DNA of 8,635 nt from positions 1 to 8,635 of the forward strand of contig NZ_JBQCEE010000313.1 in the NCBI RefSeq assembly GCF_051960575.1, written 5' to 3'. The translations under genes and the position numbers were made by a program. The DNA is from JBQCEE01 sp051960575. GTDB taxonomy: Bacteria > Actinomycetota > Actinomycetes > Mycobacteriales > Jatrophihabitantaceae. Below the pieces are notes generated by a model. The model made no database searches. It worked only from the letters and a program-made list of their open reading frames with translations, and was not told where the DNA came from. How positions within the stretch are numbered: the stretch's first letter is position 1; each line of letters begins with the position of its first letter. Below, piece by piece: positions 1 through 6,320 of this stretch.

Positions 1-172
1 ACTCGGCACCGCCCCGGGGGCTCGCCGGACGCCCCGCCACCAGCCGCGCGGGCGCGGTGGGGGCGCGGGCCCGCGCGGCCGCACATCCGCGCGTCCGGGG
101 TCATCGTCGACTGACAGGGAACGTCCAGGTTCGTGCCAGCGGCGCGATAGCCACGGCGTCGAGAGTGGTGTC
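1..172. other. Left-edge region, no confident gene
   Basis: This is the leader of the first recognised gene. A + strand reading frame is open from base 1 to a TGA at 112-114 (37 residues, ending ...RASGVIVD) with almost only G or C in third codon positions, so it could be the 3' end of a gene cut by the window edge. The other two + frames are also open across bases 1-112, as expected in such GC-rich DNA, so I do not call it. The region 115-172 would then be the promoter and leader of the 173 gene. I see no convincing -35/-10 pair in it. Confidence 0.4.
43..79. repeat. GC-only inverted repeat, possible hairpin
   Basis: The 11-base arm GCCGCGCGGGC at 43-53 is matched exactly by its reverse complement at 69-79, with a 15-base loop. 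No T-tract follows. It could be a terminator-like hairpin, but it lies within a possibly coding frame that ends at 114, and such repeats arise easily in GC-rich DNA. Confidence 0.35.
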
Positions 173-1564
173 ATGACCACCACGGCACCGTCGCGTGCGC
201 GCACGCCCCGGCCCGTCCCCCCGGCCGGTCGTGCCGCCGCCGCGACGGGTCGTGGTGCTCATCCGACCGCGATCCTGGCCGTCATCCTGGTCGGGGCGGC
301 GGCGGCGATCGGGCTGTGGTGGAACAACACCCCGTCGGTCCGCGGCACCGGCGACTGGCTCACGAACGCCGGACGGATCACCGGGCTGCTCGCGGGCTAC
401 GGCATCGTCGTGCTCGTCGCGCTGATGGCTCGCGTCCCCGCCCTCGAGCGCGGGATCGGCGCCGACAAGCTGGCCCGCTGGCACGCCATGGGCGGCCGCT
501 ACGTCGTGAGCCTGGTCGTCTCGCACGCCCTGCTCATCACGTGGGGCTACGCGGTGCAGGCGCACACCGACGTCGTGCACCAGACCAAGACGCTGCTGCT
601 CAGCTATCCCGACGTGCTCATGGCGAGCGTCGCCGGCCTGCTGCTCGTGATGGTCGGCGTCGTCTCGGCCCGTGCCGCGCGCCGCCGGATGCGGTACGAG
701 ACCTGGTACTTCCTGCACTTCTACACCTACCTGGCCGCGGCGCTCGCCTTCAGCCACCAGTTCGCGACGGGTGCCGAGTTCATCAACGACCGCGCGGCCC
801 GCGTGGCCTGGTCGACGCTGTACGTCGTCGTCTTCGCCGCCGTCCTCTGGTACCGCTTCGTCGTGCCGGTGCGGCAGTTCGTCCGGCACGACCTGCGCGT
901 GCTGGCCATCCGCCGCGAGAGCCCGACCGTCGTCTCGATCGTCGTCGGCGGCAAGCACGTCGACGAACTGCAGGCGCAGGCCGGCCAGTTCTTCCGCTGG
1001 CGCTTCCTGACCCGCGAGCTCTGGTACGCGTCGAACCCGTACTCGCTGTCGGCCGCTCCCCGCGCCGGACAACTGCGCATCACCGTCGAGGACCTCGGCG
1101 AGCACAGCCGGGCGCTGCGCCATCTCAAGGTGGGCACCCGGGTGTCGGCCGAGGGCCCGTACGGCGCGATGACCGCGGCACGACGCCGGCAGAACAAGGT
1201 GCTGCTCATCGCCGGCGGCATCGGCATCACCCCGCTGCGCGCGTTGTTCGAGTCGCTGCCGGCGCGGGCCCGAGAGCTGACGCTGCTGTACCGGGTCAGC
1301 GACGAGCGCGACATCATCTTCCGCCGCGAGTTGGAGGAGATCGCCCGGGTGCGCGGCGCCCGGCTGATCCTGCTGGCCGGCCGGCGGCGCGACCTCGGCC
1401 ACGACCCGTTGTCGACCGAGTCGCTCACCACGAACATCCCCGACCTGCGCGACCACGACGTCTACGTCTGCGGATCCGAGGGCATGGCCGCGTCCGTCAT
1501 CAAGAACCTGCGCGCCGCCAAGGTGCCGCAGCGCCAGATCCACCACGAGTCGTTCGCCTTCTGA
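173..1564 (+). CDS. Ferric reductase-like transmembrane heme/FAD/NAD(P)H oxidoreductase
   Basis: A 463-residue integral membrane flavocytochrome of the ferric reductase/NADPH oxidase-like superfamily. It should take electrons from cytoplasmic NAD(P)H to FAD and through membrane hemes to an acceptor outside. After a polar Pro/Arg-rich N-terminus there are about six hydrophobic segments (roughly 33-50, 69-87, 110-129, 146-166, 178-198, 212-230). His104, His118, His182 and His195 are candidate heme ligands. The soluble half is a ferredoxin-reductase module: GQFF at 271-274, the FAD motif NPYSLS at 288-293, a glycine-rich nucleotide motif AGGIGITP at 347-354, YVCGSEGM at 431-438, and the family's aromatic end (ESFAF). 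Start: ATG at 173 with a weak GAGAG about 7 bases upstream. The next gene, for an FMN-binding protein, begins 22 bases downstream, so the acceptor is probably that protein rather than free iron. The family is secure; the physiological acceptor is inferred. Confidence 0.9.
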   Translation: MTTTAPSRARTPRPVPPAGRAAAATGRGAHPTAILAVILVGAAAAIGLWWNNTPSVRGTGDWLTNAGRITGLLAGYGIVVLVALMARVPALERGIGADKLARWHAMGGRYVVSLVVSHALLITWGYAVQAHTDVVHQTKTLLLSYPDVLMASVAGLLLVMVGVVSARAARRRMRYETWYFLHFYTYLAAALAFSHQFATGAEFINDRAARVAWSTLYVVVFAAVLWYRFVVPVRQFVRHDLRVLAIRRESPTVVSIVVGGKHVDELQAQAGQFFRWRFLTRELWYASNPYSLSAAPRAGQLRITVEDLGEHSRALRHLKVGTRVSAEGPYGAMTAARRRQNKVLLIAGGIGITPLRALFESLPARARELTLLYRVSDERDIIFRRELEEIARVRGARLILLAGRRRDLGHDPLSTESLTTNIPDLRDHDVYVCGSEGMAASVIKNLRAAKVPQRQIHHESFAF

Positions 1565-1586
1565 CGGACGCGGGAGAGAACCTGTC

Positions 1587-2096
1587 ATGAAGCGTGTCAT
1601 CGCATCGGTCCTCGGCACCATCGCCGGGCTGGTCATGCTGCTCGACTTCAAGTCCCACAGCACGTCGCTGGCGAGCATCCCGGCGGCGTCGCTGCCGACG
1701 ACCGGCACCGGCGGCACGACCAGCGGAGCGGGCACCGGCGGCAACACGGGCACCGCCACGACGCCGACCGGCGGTTCGACCTCGTCCGCGGCACCGAAGG
1801 CGCGCGCCACCTCCGGGTCCCGCACCTACACCGGCTCTGCCGTCGACACGGTGTGGGGCCCGGTGCAGGTACAGATCACTGTCAGCAACGGCAAGATCAC
1901 CAAGGCGACCGCGGTCGTGTTCCCGCTGAACAACGGGCGCGATCAGGAGATCAACTCCTACGCGATCCCCGCCCTGCAGCAGGAGACCATCAAGGCGCAG
2001 AGCGCGCAGATCGACATGGTGTCGGGGGCGACGTACACGAGCACCGGCTACATCCGGTCGCTGCAGAGCGCGCTGAATCAGGCCGGTCTTTCATGA
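1587..2096 (+). CDS. Membrane-anchored extracytoplasmic FMN-binding domain protein
   Basis: A 169-residue protein with a short hydrophobic N-terminal signal-anchor (about residues 3-20, preceded by Lys-Arg), a Thr/Gly/Ser-rich low-complexity linker (about 33-80) and a C-terminal FMN-binding domain (about 80-166) of the NqrC/RnfG type. The key motif is DMVSGATYTS at 143-152. In this family ApbE attaches FMN through a phosphoester bond to the Thr of the SGAT motif, here Thr149. It should therefore be a covalent flavoprotein outside the membrane, carrying electrons from the preceding flavocytochrome to an unknown acceptor. A GGGAG ribosome site lies at 1572-1576. Its TGA overlaps the ATG of the apbE gene (ATGA), so the two are translationally coupled. 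There is no lipobox and no twin-arginine motif. Confidence 0.88.
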   Translation: MKRVIASVLGTIAGLVMLLDFKSHSTSLASIPAASLPTTGTGGTTSGAGTGGNTGTATTPTGGSTSSAAPKARATSGSRTYTGSAVDTVWGPVQVQITVSNGKITKATAVVFPLNNGRDQEINSYAIPALQQETIKAQSAQIDMVSGATYTSTGYIRSLQSALNQAGLS

Positions 2097-2108
2097 CGGC
2101 CGTCATGA
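2091..2108. repeat. 18-bp perfect palindrome over the stop/start overlap
   Basis: TCATGACGGCCGTCATGA reads identically on both strands. It contains the ATG of the apbE gene (2093), the TGA of the FMN-binding gene (2094-2096) and a second in-frame apbE ATG (2105). It has no loop, so it cannot form an ordinary hairpin without opening its centre. It may be a protein-binding site, a translation-coupling element, or the result of the duplicated Met start. Confidence 0.6.
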
Positions 2109-2860
2109 CGCCCCGCACCCTGCACGTCGAGCACTGCATGGGCACCGTCTTCACCATCGACATCCGCACGCCCGGCGCGTGGGACGACGCCGTCGCCGAG
2201 GTCGTGGCCTGGCTGCACCACGTCGACGCCGTCTTCTCGACCTACCGCGACGACAGCGACATCAGCCGGCTGCGACGCGGTGCGCTGCGACTCGGCGACG
2301 CCGACCCCGAGGTCGCCACCGTGCTCGACCTCTGTGCCGAGGTGCAGGTGGCGACCGGTGGCGCCTTCACCGCCATGCCGGGCGGACGGCTCGACCCGAC
2401 CGGTCTGGTGAAGGGCTGGGCGGTCGAGCGGGCGTCGGCCCTGCTCACCTCGCGCGGCGCCACCGAGCACGCCGTGAACGGCGGGGGCGACATGCAGCTC
2501 GCCGGCGGCACGGGCGGTGGCCGGCCGTGGCGGGTGGGCGTCGCCGACCCGTCCGACCGCACCGCGCTGCTGGCAGTGGTCGAGGCACGCGATCTCGCGA
2601 TCGCGACGTCGGGCACCGCCGAGCGCGGCGCCCACATCCACGACCCGTTCACCGGCCGCGCGGCCACCGGCGTGCTGAGCGCCACCGTCGCCGGCCCGTC
2701 GCTCACCGTGGTCGACGCCTACGCCACGGCCGCCGCGGTGCTCGGACGCGACGCCCTGCCCTGGATCGCCGACATCCCCGGCCACCACCTGCTGCTCGTG
2801 ACCACCGACGGCGAGCGGCTGGCCAGCCCCGGCTGGGCCGCCCTCACCTCGACCCGTTGA
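2093..2860 (+). CDS. apbE: FAD:protein FMN transferase (ApbE family)
   Basis: A 255-residue ApbE-family flavin transferase that moves FMN from FAD to the Thr of a SGAT-type motif; the adjacent FMN-binding protein is its obvious substrate. Family blocks are in order: MGTVFTI at 16-22, FSTYRDDSDISRLR at 48-61, LDPTGLVKGWAVERA at 100-114 (Lys108 in the conserved KG step), NGGGDMQ at 129-135, IATSG at 170-174, HIHDPFTG at 181-188 and VVDAYATA at 206-213, where Asp208 and Thr212 fit the metal-binding positions. Length is somewhat short for the family because no N-terminal export sequence is present: no hydrophobic segment or lipobox precedes the first block, and the frame upstream of the ATG is only the shadow of the previous gene. 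Start: ATG 2093 overlaps the preceding stop; ATG 2105 is an alternative. There is no clear ribosome site, which fits translational coupling. Confidence 0.9.
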   Translation: MTAVMTPRTLHVEHCMGTVFTIDIRTPGAWDDAVAEVVAWLHHVDAVFSTYRDDSDISRLRRGALRLGDADPEVATVLDLCAEVQVATGGAFTAMPGGRLDPTGLVKGWAVERASALLTSRGATEHAVNGGGDMQLAGGTGGGRPWRVGVADPSDRTALLAVVEARDLAIATSGTAERGAHIHDPFTGRAATGVLSATVAGPSLTVVDAYATAAAVLGRDALPWIADIPGHHLLLVTTDGERLASPGWAALTSTR

Positions 2861-2875
2861 CCCAGGAGACCCGCG

Positions 2876-3499
2876 ATGACGCAGCACGGCGACGACTGGA
2901 TCGTCCCCACCTCCCCCGCCGGCACGACCACGCCGGCGGCAGCGCCGGTCGACGACCTTGCCGCCGCCGAGCCCAGCCGTCCGGCACGGCTGGGGTGGCG
3001 CACCGGCGCCGCGATCGTGGCGGCCGGGGTCGTCCTCGGCGTCGGCGGCGTGCTCATCGCGCACCAGTCGTCCGGTGGCTCCTCGACGGCGGCCGCGATC
3101 GGCCCCGCGGCCGGCGGCGCGCAGCTGCCGGGCGCGAACGGTCAGTTCGTCCCCGACGGTGGTGGCTTCGGCGGGCGCGACGGCGAGCAGCACGTCGCAG
3201 GCACGATCACGAAGGTCGGTACCGCCTCGATCACGGTGCGGACCTCGAGCGGCAGCACCACCTATCCGATCGCGCCGACGACGCAGATCGTGCGCAACGG
3301 TTCGGCCGCGCGCCTGTCGGACCTCAAGGTCGGCGACCCGGTCGAGATGCACGTGATCCCGTCGACGACCGGGGGCGCCGCGACCGTCGAACGCGTCCTG
3401 GCCGGCACGCGGCCGGCGTTCGGTCCGGGAGGCGGGCGTGACGGCGACGGCCGTCCGGGCGACGGCGGCGGTCCCGACGACGGCGGTCCCGGCGCCTGA
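2876..3499 (+). CDS. Membrane-anchored protein with DUF5666-like domain
   Basis: A 207-residue protein of unknown function. The N-terminal 40 residues are polar and Pro/Ala-rich, followed by one transmembrane segment (about 43-63), a Gly/Ser-rich linker (64-105), a small beta-rich domain (about 106-176) and a Gly/Asp/Pro tail. The domain pattern (GTITKVGTASITVRT, then TTQIVRNG and LSDLKVGDPVEMHV) resembles the DUF5666 family, whose role is not established. With few charges before the helix the topology is not certain, but an external domain is likely. It begins 15 bases after the apbE stop, with a good AGGAG site at 2864-2868, so it is probably the last gene of the flavin electron-transfer operon. 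Whether it binds metal, FMN partners or the cell envelope cannot be seen. Its TGA is directly followed by the stop of the convergent cupin gene. Confidence 0.75.
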   Translation: MTQHGDDWIVPTSPAGTTTPAAAPVDDLAAAEPSRPARLGWRTGAAIVAAGVVLGVGGVLIAHQSSGGSSTAAAIGPAAGGAQLPGANGQFVPDGGGFGGRDGEQHVAGTITKVGTASITVRTSSGSTTYPIAPTTQIVRNGSAARLSDLKVGDPVEMHVIPSTTGGAATVERVLAGTRPAFGPGGGRDGDGRPGDGGGPDDGGPGA

Positions 3500-4633
3500 T
3501 CAGACCGACGCGCGCGGCAGCATGCTGGCCGGCGCGAGGTAGCCGTTCGGGTCGCGCGTGACGTCCTTCGCCAGGGCGGCCTCGACGACCTCGGGCGCCC
3601 AGTCGAGGTACACCCGGTCGTCGCCCTCGGTGATCGCCACGACCTCGGCCGGTTCGTCCCCGACGCTCTCGATGGTGCGCCACGCCCAGCGCGGCACCGA
3701 CAGCGTGTCGTAGGCGGCGAGTTCGACCGAGACGGCGTCGGCAGGCTCGTTCAGCGTCACCCGCACGCGCCCCTGCTTGACGATCAGTGCCTGCGCCTGA
3801 CCGTGGCGGTGCCGCGCGACGCCCTGACCCGCCTCGGCGCGCAGCCAGGCGAGGGACAGCCCGTGCGGATCGGTGAGCCGCGGGTGCTGCAGGCGGTTCT
3901 CGGTGAGGCCGTGCCCGATGACGAGTGCGAGCTGCGCGCCACCGCCGGGCAGCACCGAGCAGAGGAACGGCTGGTCGTCCCAGACGAGATCGGCGGGCGT
4001 GGCGAGTCGCTCGCGCATCCGGTCGATGCCGACGCGCGGCAACGAGGCGAGCTGCTCGGCGTCCAGCGGTGCGACGAGTTCGACACCCTCGGGCCGCGTG
4101 CCGGGCTCGACGTCGACCAGCGTGCCCGCGGTCGTGAGGAACCGCCCGGTGGACGCGGCCCTCTCGATGACCGACGGCTCCCAGATGAGGCCGCCGCTGT
4201 GGTCGCGGCCGAGCGCGGTGTAGAGCCACGCGTCGTCGGTGAGGCTGGTGAACCCGCGGAAGATCCACGTCGGGATCGAGATGACGTCGCCTGCGGACAC
4301 GGTCGCCTCGCCGTCGGCGCCGCCGACCCCCCACCGGAACTGCCACTGACCGGCGAGGCACATGAAGACCTCGGCGGTGAAGTGCAGGTGCAGGTTGTTG
4401 ATGACGCCGGCCGGCATGACCGCCGCCCCGAGATTGAAGCCGTGCGGTGCGGTCACCGGCACGACCTGATCGGGGTTCTCGGAGACCCCCGGGCCGATCA
4501 GCGGGTAGTTGATCTTCTGCTCGGAGCCGGGGATCTTGGTGTCGAGGAAGGCGGCCCGGTCGGCCTTGAGGTCCTTGCGCAGGATGGTGCGCTGCTGCAG
4601 TTCCTCGGCACTGACGACGATGTCGGCGGACAT
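3500..4633 (-). CDS. Bicupin domain protein, function unassigned
   Basis: A 377-residue protein with two cupin folds. Cupin 1 (about 60-145) has the motif HLHFTAE, giving His82, His84 and Glu88 as metal ligands, followed by IPTWIFRGF at 120-128, where the usual fourth-ligand His is absent. Cupin 2 (about 255-340) has HRHGQAQ (His275, His277) but Gln281 where the Glu is expected, and VPRWAWRTI without a His, so its metal site looks degraded. Such proteins can be dioxygenases, sugar or sugar-acid isomerases, or non-catalytic. Start: ATG at 4633, preceded by GGAAGG with 6-base spacing. A longer frame to 4738 exists but would run through the operator and the divergent promoter region, so it is rejected. 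The gene is divergent from an aldolase gene and shares a putative operator with it, which implies a role in the same catabolic pathway. Confidence 0.85.
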   Translation of the reverse strand: MSADIVVSAEELQQRTILRKDLKADRAAFLDTKIPGSEQKINYPLIGPGVSENPDQVVPVTAPHGFNLGAAVMPAGVINNLHLHFTAEVFMCLAGQWQFRWGVGGADGEATVSAGDVISIPTWIFRGFTSLTDDAWLYTALGRDHSGGLIWEPSVIERAASTGRFLTTAGTLVDVEPGTRPEGVELVAPLDAEQLASLPRVGIDRMRERLATPADLVWDDQPFLCSVLPGGGAQLALVIGHGLTENRLQHPRLTDPHGLSLAWLRAEAGQGVARHRHGQAQALIVKQGRVRVTLNEPADAVSVELAAYDTLSVPRWAWRTIESVGDEPAEVVAITEGDDRVYLDWAPEVVEAALAKDVTRDPNGYLAPASMLPRASV

Positions 4634-4652
4634 GACCAGCCTTCCGGTTCTC

Positions 4653-4672
4653 GTGTGAATACGTATGTATAG
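4653..4672. promoter_or_regulatory. Putative LacI-type operator in divergent promoter region
   Basis: GTGTGAATACGTATGTATAG is an AT-rich island in GC-rich DNA, centred on CG between 4662 and 4663. Its two halves match at 6 of 10 positions, with a perfect ATACGTAT core. It is identical at 14 of 20 positions to the palindrome at 8430-8449. For the aldolase gene, TATAGT at 4668-4673 is a possible -10, so a bound protein would block it; a repressor here could control both divergent genes. Confidence 0.65.
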
Positions 4673-4675
4673 TTC

Positions 4676-4687
4676 TCGCTCGAGCGA
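4676..4687. repeat. 12-bp perfect palindrome beside the operator
   Basis: TCGCTCGAGCGA is self-complementary and lies 3 bases beyond the ATACGTAT site, toward the aldolase gene. It may be a second protein site or a chance palindrome; no copy was seen near the other operator. Confidence 0.3.
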
Positions 4688-4692
4688 CCGCC

Positions 4693-4698
4693 TGTCAA
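4693..4698 (-). promoter_or_regulatory. Possible -35 hexamer for the cupin gene
   Basis: Read on the - strand this is TTGACA, a perfect -35 consensus. The nearest good -10-like hexamer downstream, TATACA within the operator, is 21 bases away, longer than usual, so the promoter assignment is weak. Confidence 0.3.
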
Positions 4699-4724
4699 GG
4701 TGGGACGCAACGACGGGAGGACCG

Positions 4725-5519
4725 ATGCGGACGAACACCCTGCGTGAACTGCTCGACTCGGGCGCCGTGGCCGTGGGCGGCTGGTTGTCCGTCGACAGCC
4801 GCTATCTGGCCGAGGTGCTCTCGTACGGCGGCTACGACACGGTCACCGTCGACCTGCAGCACGGCATGTTCGGGCTGGGCGAGGCCGTGCACCTGCTGCA
4901 GGCGGTGAGCGCCGGCCCGGCCACGCCGCTCGCCCGGTGCCCCTCGCACGATCCCGCGGTGATCGGCAAGCTGCTCGACGCCGGCGCCTACGGCATCATC
5001 TGCCCCGCGGTCGACTCGGCGGCGGACGCTGCCGCCTTCGTCCGGGCCTGCCGCTACCCGCCGAGCGGCATCCGCAGCTTCGGACCGTCGCGCGGTCTGC
5101 TCTACGGCGGCGCCGACTACGCCGAGCACGCGGACGAGACGGTACTGACCTTCGCGATGATCGAGTCGGCCGCTGCCCTCGCGGACCTCGAGGCGATCGT
5201 CGCGACGCCCGGGCTCGACGGCGTCTACGTCGGGCCGAACGACCTCGCGCTCTCGCTCGGGGTCGCGCCCGGCGCGCCGACGGGCGTGGTGCTCGAGGCG
5301 TTGGAGCGCATCGCGGCCGTCGCCACCGCCGCCGGCGTCTGGCCGGGCACCTTCTGCGCCGACGCGGTCGTCGCGCGCCAGATGGTCGAGCTCGGCTACC
5401 GGCTGGTCACGCCGGGCAACGACATCGGCATCCTGCGCACCGCCGTCGCCGACCGCGTCGCCGCCGTGCGCGGGCATCGGTCGACGGACGCCGAACGCGG
5501 GGACGCCACCGGCTACTGA
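4725..5519 (+). CDS. HpcH/HpaI-family class II aldolase (2-keto-3-deoxy acid type)
   Basis: A 264-residue metal-dependent aldolase of the HpcH/HpaI (2,4-dihydroxyhept-2-enedioate / 2-keto-3-deoxy sugar acid) family, normally about 250-270 residues. These enzymes split a 4-hydroxy-2-oxoacid into pyruvate and an aldehyde. Family positions are in place: VDLQHG with His46 as the catalytic His (most members have DTEHG or DxEH), Arg71 in the ARCP strand, Glu147 in MIES and Asp173 in GPNDLALSLG as metal ligands, plus GIICPAVDS at 90-98 and GIRSFGPSR at 115-123. Start: ATG at 4725 with GGGAGG 4 bases upstream; a start at 4665 would lie inside the operator. The gene is divergent from the cupin gene and convergent with the hydrolase operon. 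The substrate is unknown; the reaction class is inferred from family and motifs. Confidence 0.9.
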   Translation: MRTNTLRELLDSGAVAVGGWLSVDSRYLAEVLSYGGYDTVTVDLQHGMFGLGEAVHLLQAVSAGPATPLARCPSHDPAVIGKLLDAGAYGIICPAVDSAADAAAFVRACRYPPSGIRSFGPSRGLLYGGADYAEHADETVLTFAMIESAAALADLEAIVATPGLDGVYVGPNDLALSLGVAPGAPTGVVLEALERIAAVATAAGVWPGTFCADAVVARQMVELGYRLVTPGNDIGILRTAVADRVAAVRGHRSTDAERGDATGY

Positions 5520-5577
5520 CCAGGTCAGGCGGATCGTGAGGGCCACACCAGCCCCCGCCCCGGCCACACCATCACGG
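5520..5577. other. Short convergent intergenic region
   Basis: This gap separates the aldolase stop from the stop of the convergent hydrolase gene. It holds a 10-base direct repeat, GGCCACACCA at 5541-5550 and 5562-5571. CTGACC-A-GGTCAG at 5516-5528 overlaps the aldolase stop. I see no convincing stem-loop with a T-tract, so no terminator is called. Confidence 0.5.
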
Positions 5578-6315
5578 TCAGGACGAGGGACGGGCGAGCA
5601 GGGCGCGGAGGGCGGCGGCGACGGCGTCGGGCGCTTCGAGCGGCAGCATGTGCCCGGCGCCCGGGACGCTGACGAGCTCGGCCGACGGGCACGAAGCGGC
5701 GAGCTCACGCTGCAGGTCCGGCGGCGACACGTCGTCGAGCTCACCGCTCAGGACGGCCACCGGCCGGGCGAAGGACGCGAGTCGCTCGCGGGCGTCCGGC
5801 CGCGTCGCCTGGGCCGCCAGCTGCCGGACGAAGCCGTCCGGCCCGACCGACCACGCCATCGCGGTGTTGCGCTCGACCAGTGCATCGTCATCACGCACGG
5901 GTGCACCGAGCGTGGCGCACCCGAGTTCCGCGGCGACGGCGGCGAACTCCCCCGCCTCGACACGCTCGCCCCATCGCTTCCAGGCAGCCTGCTGCGCGTC
6001 GCTCGGGGGCCGGCCGCTCGTGGCGAGCAGGGCCAACCGCTCGATCCGCTGTGGCGCCTGCCGCAGGACCTCCAGGGCGACGATGCCGCCGAGCGAGTGG
6101 CCGACCAGGGTGAAACGCCGGGGTGCGACCGCGAGCACCGACGCGGCCATCGCGGTGACCGTGTCGTCGAGGTCGATCCGCGCGGGCCACGGGAGGGCGG
6201 CATCGCCGAGCCGCTCGGCGACGTCGTCCCAGACCGTCTCGTCGCCCAACATCCCCGCGAGCAGCACGAGCGGGTGGCGCACGGGCGCATCGGCCGCCGC
6301 CTGCGATGGGGTCAT
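5578..6315 (-). CDS. Alpha/beta fold hydrolase
   Basis: A 245-residue serine hydrolase of the alpha/beta superfamily, in the size and style of 3-oxoadipate enol-lactonase-like and esterase-like members. The early strand LVLLAGMLGDETVWD (16-30) supplies the oxyanion region. The nucleophile elbow is VGHSLGG with Ser74, the acid is Asp194 in SGELDD, and the base is His222 in PGAGHMLPLE, so the triad is complete. Likely substrates are an ester, lactone or thioester; in this operon a lactone produced by the dehydrogenases is plausible but is inference. Start: ATG at 6315, 5 bases after the TAA of the SDR gene, so it is the third gene of the operon. Upstream extension of the frame to 6777 only overlaps the SDR gene. 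Confidence 0.85.
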   Translation of the reverse strand: MTPSQAAADAPVRHPLVLLAGMLGDETVWDDVAERLGDAALPWPARIDLDDTVTAMAASVLAVAPRRFTLVGHSLGGIVALEVLRQAPQRIERLALLATSGRPPSDAQQAAWKRWGERVEAGEFAAVAAELGCATLGAPVRDDDALVERNTAMAWSVGPDGFVRQLAAQATRPDARERLASFARPVAVLSGELDDVSPPDLQRELAASCPSAELVSVPGAGHMLPLEAPDAVAAALRALLARPSS

Positions 6316-6320
6316 GGGCG

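Noticed and set aside
101..1825. 574-codon open frame on the - strand
   Set aside because: It is antisense to the oxidoreductase gene, which has clear membrane segments and FAD/NAD motifs. Its own translation is low-complexity Arg/Gly/Asp/Val-rich with no recognisable motif, as expected of a shadow frame in GC-rich DNA.
1683..1826. Repetitive ACC/GGC-rich DNA that might be a tandem repeat array
   Set aside because: It is the coding sequence of the Thr/Gly/Ser linker in the FMN-binding protein; units are irregular and in frame.
2078..3352. 424-codon open frame on the - strand
   Set aside because: It is antisense to apbE and the DUF5666-like gene, both supported by motifs and ribosome sites. 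The translation is Arg/Gly/Ala repeats only.
4634..4738. N-terminal extension of the cupin protein (35 codons)
   Set aside because: It would cover the palindromic operator and overlap the divergent aldolase start; ATG 4633 has a good ribosome site and the extension has no family-like sequence.
5520..5577. Bidirectional terminator between convergent genes
   Set aside because: Only direct repeats and a loop-less odd palindrome were found; the longest spaced complementary arms are about 5 bases.
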